From Sva-07 sp041685755 (lineage in GTDB: Bacteria; Actinomycetota; Acidimicrobiia; Acidimicrobiales; Ilumatobacteraceae), in contig JAWLFC010000075.1 in the NCBI GenBank assembly GCA_041685755.1, positions 1-15,048 on the forward strand: a DNA stretch of 15,048 nt. Direction: 5' to 3'. Below the pieces are notes generated by a model. It did not search any database. It saw only the letters and a list, made by a program, of their open reading frames with translations, and was not told the origin of the DNA. The first letter of the stretch is position 1, and each line of letters opens with the position of its first letter. Below are positions 1 to 6,684 of this stretch, in pieces. Both the position numbers and the translations under genes were made by a program.

Positions 1-1
1 G

Positions 2-25
2 TGTCCGACCATCAAGATTCGGACA
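2..25. promoter_or_regulatory. Inverted repeat at the left edge, operator or terminator
   Basis: Seven-base perfect arms TGTCCGA (2-8) and TCGGACA (19-25) flank a 10-base loop. Read on the minus strand, a -10-like TACTGT (28-23) lies just before an ATG (12-10), so this could be an operator over a leaderless start of a gene leaving the window to the left. It could equally be a hairpin downstream of the tRNA-Pro gene, which is transcribed toward it. There is no U-tract. The rest of 1-122 shows no coding pattern. Confidence 0.25.
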
Positions 26-122
26 GTAGCCCACCGCGACGCCACCGGTGCCGAACACACCGGGACCCGCCCGATCTGGGCGTGCCCACCTCGGACAGCG
101 ACAGCTTCATGTCGCCGTCCTG

Positions 123-197
123 TCGGGATGGGGAGATTCGAACTCCCGGCCTCCTGCTCCCAAAGCAGGCGCGCTAACCAAGCTGCGCTACATCCCG
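123..197 (-). tRNA. tRNA-Pro (anticodon TGG)
   Basis: On the minus strand a full cloverleaf is visible. The acceptor stem CGGGATG (197-191) pairs with CATCCCG (130-124), with discriminator A at 123. The D-arm contains AGCGCAGCTTGGTTAGCGC. The anticodon stem CCTGC/GCAGG closes loop TTTGGGA, giving anticodon TGG (proline). The T-arm contains GTTCGAATC. A 3' CCA is not encoded. The product reads CCN proline codons. Confidence 0.95.
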
Positions 198-243
198 GAT
201 GTGCGGGCTCATGCTACTGATCGCAGCTCACCGAACGGCGCCG

Positions 244-723
244 TCACAGGGCGATGGCGCCGCCGGCCTCGTCCGGTGGCGCCGGCCAGGAACGCGAACC
301 GACGGCGAGGTGGGCGGTCCGGAACGCCGCCGCCAGCTGGTCGACGTGCAGACGCCGTCGACGGTCGGTCGAGTCGAGGTTCGTCGCCACCGCCACCACG
401 TCGAGCAGCGCCGCTCGGAACCGCTCGCCGTGGCCGGAATCCGCACCGGCGAGTGCATGGGCCAGTTCGTGCAGTCCGGTGGCGATGGTCGCCTGGGGCG
501 CGGCGATGCGAATGGTCGTGCCTGCTGCACGACACCGAGCGCTGGAAGAGCCGGCGTCGGAGCGTGCCGGACGCACCTCGATCGGTGGTCCTGGCCACCA
601 CGCCCCCAGCGCGAGCGCTCGGACGACGTCGCTGACGCGCTCGATGCCGACGAGGTCCTCGAGGTCGGTCCCGTCGAATGCGACCGCCTCGGCTGCGTAG
701 ACGGCGGCGCGTTCGTGATCCAT
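244..723 (-). CDS. Putative HExxH zinc metallohydrolase (TIGR04338-like)
   Basis: This is a 159-residue soluble protein with no signal peptide. The key motif is HELAHALAG at residues 85-93, an HExxH zinc-binding and catalytic motif, followed by His98 in SGHGERFR as a plausible third ligand. The opening residues (MDHERAAVYAAE) and overall size recall the small putative metallohydrolase family TIGR04338 of mycobacteria and relatives; this is recalled, not searched. I chose the ATG at 723 because it starts the recognisable family N-terminus and lies 7 bp after the stop of the upstream DUF2786 gene, which fits an operon. A longer in-frame reading to 834 would overlap that gene and looks low-complexity. 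Substrate is unknown. The HExxH assignment is firm; the family name is moderately sure. Confidence 0.8.
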   Translation of the reverse strand: MDHERAAVYAAEAVAFDGTDLEDLVGIERVSDVVRALALGAWWPGPPIEVRPARSDAGSSSARCRAAGTTIRIAAPQATIATGLHELAHALAGADSGHGERFRAALLDVVAVATNLDSTDRRRRLHVDQLAAAFRTAHLAVGSRSWPAPPDEAGGAIAL

Positions 724-730
724 CGCCGGC

Positions 731-1474
731 TCAGCCCCGCCCGAGCGCGCGACGGCCCGCCAGCCGGGCCCGCCCGACATCGGCGCGTTCGGCCGCCGCT
801 GCTCCGGCGACCCAGCCGCCCTGCTGCGCTGCACCGGGAGCGCGCGCTGAACGGACTCGACCGAAGCGCTCGGTGACGAACGACTCGACGCGCCGGCGAC
901 GTTCGAGCAGGGCCGGAGCGAGGTCCGAGCCGCCAGACGACGTCGCCGCCGCCGTCTCGGCGACCCGGACCGACTCTGCGAGCAACTCGGAGAGTCGGTC
1001 GGCGTAGCCGAACAGGAACGACCGCCGGAACCGCTGGGTCGCTGCAGCGGTGCTGCGACGTTGCGACGCCATCTGCGTGGATGCCTGCCCGTGCAGCGAG
1101 TGGTACATGACCTCGATCACGTCGAGATCGGGCTCGAAACCGGCCACGTAGGCGATCGTGCCGTCGGGTGTACTGCCGAACACGACCTCGGCATCGTGGG
1201 CCGACACCACTGCGGCGAGCAATGCCAGCCGTGCCCGGACGTAGGCGCCTCGTCCGATGGATACCTCTCGAATCCCGAGTTCGTCGTCGACGCCGGTTGC
1301 GAGCCGATCGGGATCGAGCCGGTGGCGAGCGATCAGTTCTGCCGCCTTGCGGGCGAAGATCTCGGCCTCGTACGGATTCGACGTGGACTGCGCCTTGTCC
1401 ATGAGCTTCCGCACGCGCTGCAACAGGATAGAGTTATCACTTCCGGGCGTTCCGGCGGCCCCGCCCACCGTCAC
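731..1474 (-). CDS. DUF2786 domain protein
   Basis: This 247-residue protein carries a DUF2786 domain near its N-terminus, about residues 16-56. The segment LLQRVRKLMDKAQSTSNPYE runs on into an Ala-rich helix ending IARHRLDPDRL, which matches the family pattern of a lysine-rich helix, an N-P-x-E-A turn and a second helix ending in 'HxL/I'. The rest is a mostly helical region with RRSFLFGYADRLSELL at about 150-165 and an Arg-rich tail. The GTG at 1474 is preferred because a GAGG Shine-Dalgarno lies about 7 bases upstream and the domain begins soon after; GTG 1468 is an alternative. It is the first gene of a two-gene operon with the metallohydrolase and is divergent from the TetR-type gene across 46 bp. 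Function is unknown; the pairing suggests the two proteins act together. Confidence 0.82.
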   Translation of the reverse strand: MTVGGAAGTPGSDNSILLQRVRKLMDKAQSTSNPYEAEIFARKAAELIARHRLDPDRLATGVDDELGIREVSIGRGAYVRARLALLAAVVSAHDAEVVFGSTPDGTIAYVAGFEPDLDVIEVMYHSLHGQASTQMASQRRSTAAATQRFRRSFLFGYADRLSELLAESVRVAETAAATSSGGSDLAPALLERRRRVESFVTERFGRVRSARAPGAAQQGGWVAGAAAAERADVGRARLAGRRALGRG

Positions 1475-1520
1475 GGCATCCTCAAGTCTGGGAGCGAGAG
1501 CACATGACGAGCGTACGGCG

Positions 1521-2147
1521 ATGAAGCAGAACCGGCAGGCGACCACCGCCGAGGAGATCGCTGAATCGATCGACGGGCGCACGATGCGCCGCAACCGCAA
1601 TCGCTCCGCGGTCATCGCCGCACTGCTCGACATGATCAGAGAGGGAAATCTCCACCCCGGCGCCGCGGAGATCGCCGAACGCGCAGGAGTGTCACATCGC
1701 TCGATCTTCCGCTACTTCGACGACTTGAACGATCTCGTGCGGACGGCGATCGACCAGGCGTTCCGCGATGCCGATCCACTCAGTTCGATCCCCGAGCTCG
1801 GCACAGGCGACTTCGACGAACGTGTCGCCGCACTCGTCGACGCCCGCCTGGCACTGTTCGACCTCGTGAGCGGTCCGATGCAGCTCGCCCGCATGCGCGC
1901 GTACTCGATCCCGTCGATCGACGCAGAGTTCGCCGCGGTCGCCGAGCTCTTCCGCCAACAGATCAGAGAGCAGTTCGCCCCGGAACTGGCCTCCGTCGAC
2001 CGACCCGAGCGCGAGTATCTCGTCGACGGTGCGTTGGTGATCACGAGCCACGATTCGTTCAGCAGCCACACCCGCCTGCTCGGAAGCTCACGCGAACGCA
2101 TCCGCGCTGCCTGGATCACAGCCGTCAGCGCCCTCATGCGCCACTGA
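1521..2147 (+). CDS. TetR/AcrR-family transcriptional regulator
   Basis: This 208-residue protein has a TetR-type N-terminal helix-turn-helix. RNRSAVIAALLDMIREGNL (about 26-44) is the first helix, then AAEIAERAGVSHRSIFRYF (about 48-66) is the HTH with the typical 'GVSxxSxFRYF' recognition helix, followed by a helical ligand-binding region to residue 208. The first 25 residues are an Arg-rich extension. ATG 1521 is the first sensible start, as the longer open frame upstream covers the divergent DUF2786 gene. The 46-bp divergent spacer leaves little promoter room, so it may bind there and repress both genes; that is inference. The ligand is unknown. The stop lies 54 bp before tRNA-Gly. Confidence 0.88.
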   Translation: MKQNRQATTAEEIAESIDGRTMRRNRNRSAVIAALLDMIREGNLHPGAAEIAERAGVSHRSIFRYFDDLNDLVRTAIDQAFRDADPLSSIPELGTGDFDERVAALVDARLALFDLVSGPMQLARMRAYSIPSIDAEFAAVAELFRQQIREQFAPELASVDRPEREYLVDGALVITSHDSFSSHTRLLGSSRERIRAAWITAVSALMRH

Positions 2148-2201
2148 ACACGCGTACCACCTGGGTGCGCCCCTGGCGCTCCGGATAGGGTGTCGATTCC
2201 T

Positions 2202-2276
<75 letters not shown>

Positions 2277-2394
2277 CGCGAATCCCCAGGTCAGGAGTGA
2301 TTTCCTGGCCGGGACTCGTGTAACGCCGGGCCCCGGAAACGGCCGTCGTGCCTACACGTGCCGACAAGTTGGCATCGAGCACGAGGAGGCCGTC

Positions 2395-2538
2395 ATGGCC
2401 CGAGCCCGTTCCTTCGGCAACATCCGCAAGCTGCCCAGCGGCCGCTACCAAGCGCGCTATTGGCGCCTCGGCAAGCAAGTCGCTGCCGACACGACGTTCG
2501 CCAGCAAGACCGACGCGAGACGTTGGCTCGCCCCCTCC
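2395..2538 (+). pseudogene. Tyrosine-recombinase integrase, N-terminal fragment
   Basis: About 48 residues starting MARARSFGNIRKLPSGRYQA resemble the N-terminal AP2-like/SAM-like DNA-binding start of actinophage and ICE tyrosine recombinases: 'FGSIRKLPSGRYQARY', a short strand-rich stretch, then 'TFASKTDARRWLA'. After WLA the similarity stops, and the frame runs on to 2772 with proline- and arginine-rich sequence lacking any catalytic R-H-R-Y region. A strong Shine-Dalgarno (GAGGAGG, 2384-2390) precedes the ATG, so the 5' end is intact while some 300 or more residues are missing. The position right after a tRNA gene is typical of integrases of tRNA-targeted elements. It is a relic of an integrated element and cannot be active itself. 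Confidence 0.75.
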
Positions 2539-2623
2539 CAACTACCGGTTCCGGTTCCCGGAAACCCTCCCGAGTACCGCCTGCGAGCATGTCCAAGACC
2601 CGTCGCGGGTCGCAATGATGCTC

Positions 2624-2675
2624 GGTCCGGTATCGCTCAGTTGCGATTCGTTGACGGGTGCCATATCGCTCAGTT
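2624..2675. repeat. Two 19-bp direct repeats, possible IS21-type end
   Basis: Positions 2624-2642 and 2657-2675 match at 15-16 of 19 bases, sharing a TATCGCTCAGTT core and spaced 33 bp start to start. Ends of IS21-family elements often carry such spaced internal repeats for IstA, and this lies between an integrase break point and vapC, so a relic IS end is possible. No istA or istB coding sequence is present. Low confidence. Confidence 0.3.
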
Positions 2676-2689
2676 CGAGGATCGGGATA

Positions 2690-3121
2690 TCAAGCGAGGG
2701 TGGCTGGAGCGACAGCGAGGCCGACCGCAGCGGCGCCGGCGTGAAGGCGCTTGTCCCACACCGCGACGGTGAGATCTGTCGAGCCGAGTGCAAGCGCACT
2801 GGCGAGATGCACCGCGTCAGCCCCGCGGAGCTGATGAGTTGCCGCGAGCGAACCGGCAACTCGCTCGACGTCGGCGGACAACTCGACCGGACGCATCGAT
2901 CCCCAGAACAGCTCCCAGTCAGACCCAGCCGCCGCAGCCTCCGGCGCGGTCAGGTCGTGGTTGCGCTCGGCGGCTGCAAGTGCTGCGCAGACCTCGGGAT
3001 AGGCCAGTCGACTCGACAGCGCTGCATCGCTCGCGTTCCACAAGGCCGCGGCGATGTCTGACCCGACTTCGTCGACCACGAGCTTGACGAGCGCGCTCGA
3101 ATCGAAATAGACGAGAGCCAC
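2690..3121 (-). CDS. vapC: VapC-type PIN-domain ribonuclease toxin (vapBC-1)
   Basis: This 143-residue protein spans a whole PIN domain. It opens MALVYFDSSALVKLV, with Asp7 as the first acidic metal ligand and Ser/Lys following. Glu43 (in AYPEVCAAL), Asp102 (GADAVHLASAL) and Asp123 (VWDKRL) complete the expected Mg2+ site. VapC toxins are ribonucleases that cut tRNA or rRNA and stop translation until bound by VapB. The ATG at 3121 lies 2 bp after the stop of the upstream antitoxin gene, so the two are translated together. All catalytic residues are present, so the toxin looks intact. The target RNA cannot be told from sequence. Confidence 0.92.
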   Translation of the reverse strand: MALVYFDSSALVKLVVDEVGSDIAAALWNASDAALSSRLAYPEVCAALAAAERNHDLTAPEAAAAGSDWELFWGSMRPVELSADVERVAGSLAATHQLRGADAVHLASALALGSTDLTVAVWDKRLHAGAAAVGLAVAPATLA

Positions 3122-3123
3122 GT

Positions 3124-3387
3124 TCAGCGACGCTGCTCGCTGACGATGTCCGCAACCGCTCGTTTCGGCGTCGGGCGTTGCCGGTCACCGGCGACCGGCC
3201 GGGTCGGGTGCGTTGGGCGACTGATGACGCCCTGGGCGGTGAGGCGGTCGATGGCCGGTGTCGAGTCGAGCGCGACGATTCGGGCAACCGGGGTTCCGCG
3301 ATCGGTGATGACGATGTCGTTGCCTTCGCGTGCTGCGTCGATCCACCGGCCGAGGTGAGCTCTGAGTTCGGTGACTGCGACGTCCAT
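3124..3387 (-). CDS. vapB: Phd/YefM-type VapB antitoxin (vapBC-1)
   Basis: This 87-residue antitoxin has a Phd/YefM-type DNA-binding N-terminus: MDVAVTELRAHLGRWIDAAR, then the family signature DIVITDRGTPVARIVALD at 24-41. The C-terminal half (to KRAVADIVSEQRR) is the charged, probably disordered toxin-binding tail. The N-terminus represses its own operon and the tail blocks the VapC active site. ATG 3387 is chosen because it starts the family pattern and sits just beyond a palindromic AT-rich promoter; the frame is open far upstream, but that stretch has no coding character. It forms an operon with vapC 2 bp downstream. Confidence 0.9.
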   Translation of the reverse strand: MDVAVTELRAHLGRWIDAAREGNDIVITDRGTPVARIVALDSTPAIDRLTAQGVISRPTHPTRPVAGDRQRPTPKRAVADIVSEQRR

Positions 3388-3430
3388 ACCATAAGTGTAC
3401 ACAATGATCAGTAGCGATATGTACATATGA
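3388..3430 (-). promoter_or_regulatory. vapBC-1 promoter/operator with spaced palindromes
   Basis: This short AT-rich island in GC-rich DNA contains the perfect palindromes GTGTACAC (3395-3402), TGATCA (3405-3410) and ATATGTACATAT (3417-3428). The two GTAC-centred ones are 24 bp apart centre to centre. On the minus strand a -10-like TACACT (3399-3394) lies just before the antitoxin ATG at 3387, suggesting a very short leader or leaderless mRNA. Spaced palindromes over the promoter fit cooperative autorepression by VapB or the VapBC complex. Confidence 0.6.
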
Positions 3431-3840
3431 CCGCACCGCTTTCCCGCCTCACCCCGAGCAACCGGCCACTCGGGAACCGGCGATATGTGGGACCTCTTGG
3501 CTCGAGGACGCCACCCGACAATCTCGGCCTTCGAGGGACGGTGCACCGCTCGCAGCTGGGTGCGCTCGCCCACCCCGGGAACGCCCGATTCCCAGCAGGA
3601 CGGCCGAGACTCGGAGCTGTTCGGAAACCGATCGTGTGCGTGAGCCGCCTGGCCTGATCGGTGGCGGACGTCCGTGTAGAAGGCGGCGTACGATCGGCGA
3701 GTGACGAACACGTGGACGGTCGGGCAGTCGGCGACGCTCGAAGGTCGTTGCCTGCAACGTCGCCAGCGCTGAACGAGAACCAACGAGCTCGGAGAGCCAA
3801 CAAGCGCAACTATAGCCACACTATTGTGTTTGTTGCGTTT
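3431..3840. other. 410-bp stretch without a convincing gene
   Basis: It holds the promoter side of vapBC-1, copy A of the dispersed hairpin repeat (3500-3574) and the promoter of the HTH gene. Open frames here lack coding character. One short stretch, a -10-like TACGAT (3689-3694) followed by GTG at 3701, could be the 5' end of a lost leaderless gene, because the frame closes after 23 codons. An AT-rich block at 3808-3840 with TATAGC, CACACTAT and TGTG half-sites is the likely promoter for the gene at 3841. Confidence 0.5.
3500..3574 (-). repeat. Dispersed hairpin repeat, copy A
   Basis: About 75 bp, roughly 80% identical by eye to 9913-9984. Shared blocks include GGACGCCACCCGACAATC, TTCGAGGG and GCTCGCAG. 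Two hairpins can form. The outer one pairs CTCGA (3501-3505) with TCGAG (3531-3535). The other pairs GTGCACC (3541-3547) with GGTGCGC (3559-3565), including one G-T wobble. It lies about 110 bp upstream of the minus-strand vapB-1 start. The strand given follows that operon; true polarity is unknown. Confidence 0.6.
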
Positions 3841-4398
3841 ATGAGCCATGCTCTCCGTATGCGTGGCGTCACGAGTGACCCCGACCTCCAGCCTCGAGGA
3901 GACGAACTGCTCACCACGGGCGAGGCGGCGAAGATCCTCAACTGCACGCGCCAGCACGTCGTCGACCTGTGCGACCGAGGCGACCTTCCCTTCACCACCG
4001 TCGGCACGCACCGCCGGATCTCCCGCGAGAACGTCGAAGCCCTCAAGAGCCGGACCGATCGGCTGAGTCGCGACGAACGCCGCAGCCTCTGGCTCGCCTA
4101 CGTCGTCGCAGCCAGGGTCGCCACCGAACCCGAGCGCACGATCGCGGACGCTCTCGATCACGTGGACAAGATGCGTGGGAGTGCTCGAGGACAGGCCAAG
4201 AAGTGGCTCGACGAATGGGAGCGCCTCTTGAACGGTCCCGTCGACCGGATCCTCGCGGCACTCACCGATCGCTCCCTGCGTGGGCGAGAACTCCGGCAGA
4301 ACTCCCCGTTCGCCGGCGCGCTCACCGAGGATCAGCGACAGACGGCTCTCGAGGCGTGGCGATTGCACGACGTCGGCAACCCACGGGGCCGCCGATGA
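3841..4398 (+). CDS. HTH (excisionase-like) antitoxin-type protein
   Basis: The 185-residue product has an excisionase/MerR-like helix-turn-helix at about 23-69: LLTTGEAAKILNCTRQHVVD, then DRGDLPFTTVGTHRRISREN, the 'THRRI' wing being typical. The C-terminal part (70-185) is helical with EERRS/LWLAYVVAARVA and RLLNGPVDRILAALTD motifs seen in antitoxin-like partners of small nucleotidyltransferases. ATG 3841 is preferred because it follows an AT-rich promoter; ATG 3859 is an alternative, and the frame upstream to 3661 looks non-coding. Its TGA overlaps the ATG of the next gene by 4 nt (ATGA), so the two are translationally coupled. It probably represses the operon and counteracts the toxin, but that toxin is now truncated, leaving it an orphan. 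Confidence 0.78.
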   Translation: MSHALRMRGVTSDPDLQPRGDELLTTGEAAKILNCTRQHVVDLCDRGDLPFTTVGTHRRISRENVEALKSRTDRLSRDERRSLWLAYVVAARVATEPERTIADALDHVDKMRGSARGQAKKWLDEWERLLNGPVDRILAALTDRSLRGRELRQNSPFAGALTEDQRQTALEAWRLHDVGNPRGRR

Positions 4399-4790
4399 AC
4401 CGCGAACAGCTCGCACACGTCGTTCGAGCTGCCGCAACGATCACCGGCGACGGCGACATCGTCATCATCGGGAGCCAGGCAATCCTCGGGACAGCCGATG
4501 TCGACCGTTTGCCCGAGGAAGCGACGATGTCCATGGAAGCCGACGTGGCGTTCCGCAACGATGTCGACGCAAGCAAGGCAGACGCTGTGGACGGAGCCAT
4601 CGGAGTCCCGGTCGGGGACCGGATTGCGGAGCGCGAGTTCTGTGCGGCTCGTGATGCGAAGAACGTCGGTGATGCGATGTTCGGATGGCTCCGAGGAGAT
4701 TCCGGTCGTCGAGCGACAGTCACTGTGCGTGGTTCCCTCGTCCGGCGTGCAATTTGCGCTCGCCAATCTGACAGGTCGGTCGTCGTGTAG
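4395..4790 (+). pseudogene. Truncated nucleotidyltransferase toxin (DUF6036/AbiEii-like)
   Basis: Residues 1-70 (MNREQLAHVVRAAATITGDG, then IVIIGSQAILG at 23-33, SMEADVAFRN at 46-55, ADAVDGAIG) match the start of small nucleotidyltransferases annotated as DUF6036 or AbiEii/MenT-like. The GSQ loop and the ExD acidic pair are the NTP/Mg2+ site. Intact relatives continue with an 'S.FH..HG.Y..GV' strand and a C-terminal half containing an E.HDL..SKL motif. Here the sequence changes at about 4605 to unrelated Arg/Ser-rich residues and ends at 131 codons. I find no continuation in the other frames. The toxin is therefore probably dead although its 5' half and coupling to the HTH gene are intact. 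Family naming is from memory. Confidence 0.7.
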
Positions 4791-4883
4791 CTCTTCGAGC
4801 ACGTATTGCCGGTCATGGTGCGCGTCGACGTGGATCTCGTCCTGCGTTGATCTCTTGGTTCGAAGTGCGTTCGGACGGGCTGG

Positions 4884-5831
4884 GTGTTCGAGGTCCGAGA
4901 CATCTACGGCTATGACGCCACCGAGTTGCTTCCCTCCGACGCATCCGGCGATGGCTACCGAATCCGCTCCGACGACAACGGATTCACCGTGACCCTCGGC
5001 GGCGTCGACGCCTCACCGCCAACCACCTACGACTACACCTGGGCCGAGTTCGGCATCACCCCCGATCAGATCCCCTACCTGACCGGCGAGATCCCGGCGT
5101 CACGCACCTGGTCAGCCACCTGGGACGGCACGCCCACCATGTCGGAGACCGCCGTCCCAACGGGCCCGACGCTGGCCTCGCCAGAAGGGTTCGTCCGCTG
5201 GAACGACAACACATGGCACTCGCCCGACGGCCTCACCTGGACGGCGAGCCCGCTGCCCGACCCCACCGGCACCGTGCAGAACGTGTTTCCCGTCGACGAT
5301 GGGTTCGTGGCGTTCGTCGTCGATCAAGACGGAGCGACCGACGTGTATCGGCTCGACGAGCGCGGCGGCGAGGCGCGCCGCATCGACATCGACGACGTGC
5401 CGGAGTCGTTCTCCACGGGGTTTGCCGGGCAGACCAGCCCCGGCCTGCAATCGCCGCAGACGAGCGCTGCGTTGCTGTCTGTCGGGCCGAACGGTGGCGA
5501 ACAGGCCCCGCTCGTCATCGATCTCGATGGGTACCGATTCGTGGAACGAGGACAGAACATCTCGCTGATCGACCTCGCGACCGGCGACACGCTCTACACG
5601 TTCTCGCCCTTCTCCGGCCCACCCGCAGCCGATACCTGGTTGACGTTCGACAGTGACGGTTTCACCGTGACCGATCCGGTCACCGAGGTGGAGCTCCTGC
5701 AGATTCCGATCGAGACGTACCGGGCCGCGCAAGATGCTCGCCGTGAAGCGTTGGGTCCGATCGAATCTGGACGGCGACACCCTCCTCGTTCGCCTCGGCG
5801 ACGAGTGGATCCGCTACGAGCTGTCGTCGTG
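4884..5831 (+). pseudogene. Secreted beta-rich protein gene, 5'-truncated and frameshifted
   Basis: From GTG 4884 the frame reads as a beta-rich, Asp/Thr/Pro-rich extracellular-type protein of unknown function. Examples are GFVRWNDNTWHSPDGLTWTA, then DDGFVAFVVDQDGATDVYRLDE and LIDLATGDTLYTFSP, which resemble BNR or propeller-like strands. There is no signal peptide or lipobox, and the frame upstream is closed, so the 5' end is missing. Near 5735-5765 the coding pattern jumps frame. The second frame reads LDGDTLLVRLGDEWIRYELS and stops at 5831, whereas the first runs on as Arg/Pro-rich noise to 6122. This equals one inserted or two deleted bases. It looks like a decayed fragment carried in with the TA genes. 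Confidence 0.6.
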
Positions 5832-5971
5832 AAACAGACACCCTCGTTCAAGTCCAGTCACCCTTGGCGCAGGCTCGCCCGCAAGAACGTGGTCAACGAC
5901 CCGACCCCTTGCGGGCAGCCGGTTGTTGGCGCCCGCGTCTCCGCGATCACCGAGCACCGCACTGGGGCCGA

Positions 5972-6016
5972 ACCCGCACACCCCGCCCGGCGTGGGACAG
6001 GAGAATGTGTGCGGGT
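5972..6016 (-). terminator. Hairpin just after the doc stop codon
   Basis: Ten-base perfect arms ACCCGCACAC (5972-5981) and GTGTGCGGGT (6007-6016) enclose a 25-base loop that can itself fold (CCC/GGG). On the minus strand the hairpin begins one base after the doc stop codon (6018). No U-run follows, so it would be an imperfect intrinsic terminator or an RNA 3'-end stabiliser. Confidence 0.4.
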
Positions 6017-6017
6017 G

Positions 6018-6401
6018 TCATGTGGCGAGTTGGCGGAGCCGTTCGGCGATCGTGTCGACGGTCGGTTGGCCGGCGGCGACGTCGATCACGAGATCGTAGA
6101 CGTCGTCGTTGCTGGCGCGTGAGATCTCGATGCCGTTGATCTCGAGGAAGACTGCAGTGGCCAACCATCCGAGGCGCTTGTTGCCGTCTACGAGGGCATG
6201 GTTCTCGACGATCGAGTGCAACAACGCGGCTGCCTTTGTCCAGATGTCCGGGTAGGCGTCCTCGCCGAACGCGGTCGTCTGCGGGCGAGCAACGGCGGAG
6301 CCGAGCAGACCGATGTCGCGGATCGGAGCCGGATCACCGAGGAGGGCAATGGCGAGGTCGACGACGTCGTCGAGGTCGAGGAACTCGACCGGGTCGTTCA
6401 C
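6018..6401 (-). CDS. doc: Doc-type (Fic fold) toxin
   Basis: This 127-residue protein has the Fic-family catalytic motif HALVDGNKRLGWLA at 68-81, equal to HxxxDGNKR of Doc. His68 is the expected general base, Asp72 a metal ligand, and Asn74, Lys75 and Arg76 form the phosphate-binding nest; the second GN of long Fic proteins is absent, as in Doc. Doc toxins phosphorylate EF-Tu and stop translation. The start is GTG 6401, whose GTGA overlaps the antitoxin stop by 4 nt, so the pair is translationally coupled. C-terminal helices (VYDLVIDVAAGQ, IAERLRQLA) match the usual end of death-on-curing proteins. It appears intact. Confidence 0.93.
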   Translation of the reverse strand: MNDPVEFLDLDDVVDLAIALLGDPAPIRDIGLLGSAVARPQTTAFGEDAYPDIWTKAAALLHSIVENHALVDGNKRLGWLATAVFLEINGIEISRASNDDVYDLVIDVAAGQPTVDTIAERLRQLAT

Positions 6402-6601
6402 TCGCCGAGTCGACGCAAGGCGTCGCTGTGGGTGTCCATGATCAGATGGGCGGCGCGTGTGACGCGGTCGCGGTGATCGCTGCGAGCGACGAACTCGCGC
6501 ACGGCTCGCCGCGCTGCCTCTTGCATGGAGATCCCCTCGGCGTCCGCACGGGCTCTCAACGCTTCTTGCTCACTGTCGGTGAGCCGCAGTGTCATGGCCA
6601 T
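6398..6601 (-). CDS. CopG-like antitoxin of the doc operon
   Basis: This 67-residue protein begins MAMTLRLTDSEQEALRARAD, then AEGISMQEAARRAVREFV: a short beta-strand and two helices as in ribbon-helix-helix repressors. The rest (RDRVTRAAHLIMDTHSDALR) is the likely Doc-binding tail. ATG 6601 is chosen over the GTG at 6604 and the ATG at 6595 because it lies where a leaderless mRNA would begin after the -10-like sequence. The operator palindrome is immediately upstream. Phd is the classical Doc partner, but this one is RHH-type, a combination common in actinobacterial death-on-curing modules. Confidence 0.88.
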   Translation of the reverse strand: MAMTLRLTDSEQEALRARADAEGISMQEAARRAVREFVARSDHRDRVTRAAHLIMDTHSDALRRLGE

Positions 6602-6604
6602 CAC

Positions 6605-6631
6605 ACGATGGTATCACTTCGATACCATCGT
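6605..6631 (-). promoter_or_regulatory. doc operon promoter/operator, 11-bp perfect inverted repeat
   Basis: ACGATGGTATC (6605-6615) and GATACCATCGT (6621-6631) are perfect inverted repeats around a 5-bp spacer (acttc). On the minus strand the GATACC part (6615-6610) lies 8 bp before the ATG at 6601, the place of a -10 box for a near-leaderless transcript. Overlap of the palindrome with the -10 region fits repression by the RHH antitoxin. Confidence 0.65.
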
Positions 6632-6684
6632 CACGGTCCTGCACGAGACGAATGGCATTGGGTCCGCGATTTCCGGGTGCTCGG

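Noticed and set aside
48..635. Open frame whose early part reads GWGDSNSRPPAPKAGALTKL
   Set aside because: This is a translation through the tRNA-Pro gene followed by the antisense of the metallohydrolase gene, a well-known kind of spurious protein.
2287..2307. CCAGG/CCTGG inverted repeat after tRNA-Gly
   Set aside because: The arms are only 5 bp with a long loop and no U-tract, so neither a terminator nor an attachment site can be supported.
3124..4437. 437-codon minus-strand frame that includes vapB-1
   Set aside because: Only the last 87 codons have antitoxin character. The rest runs through non-coding DNA and antisense to the HTH gene.
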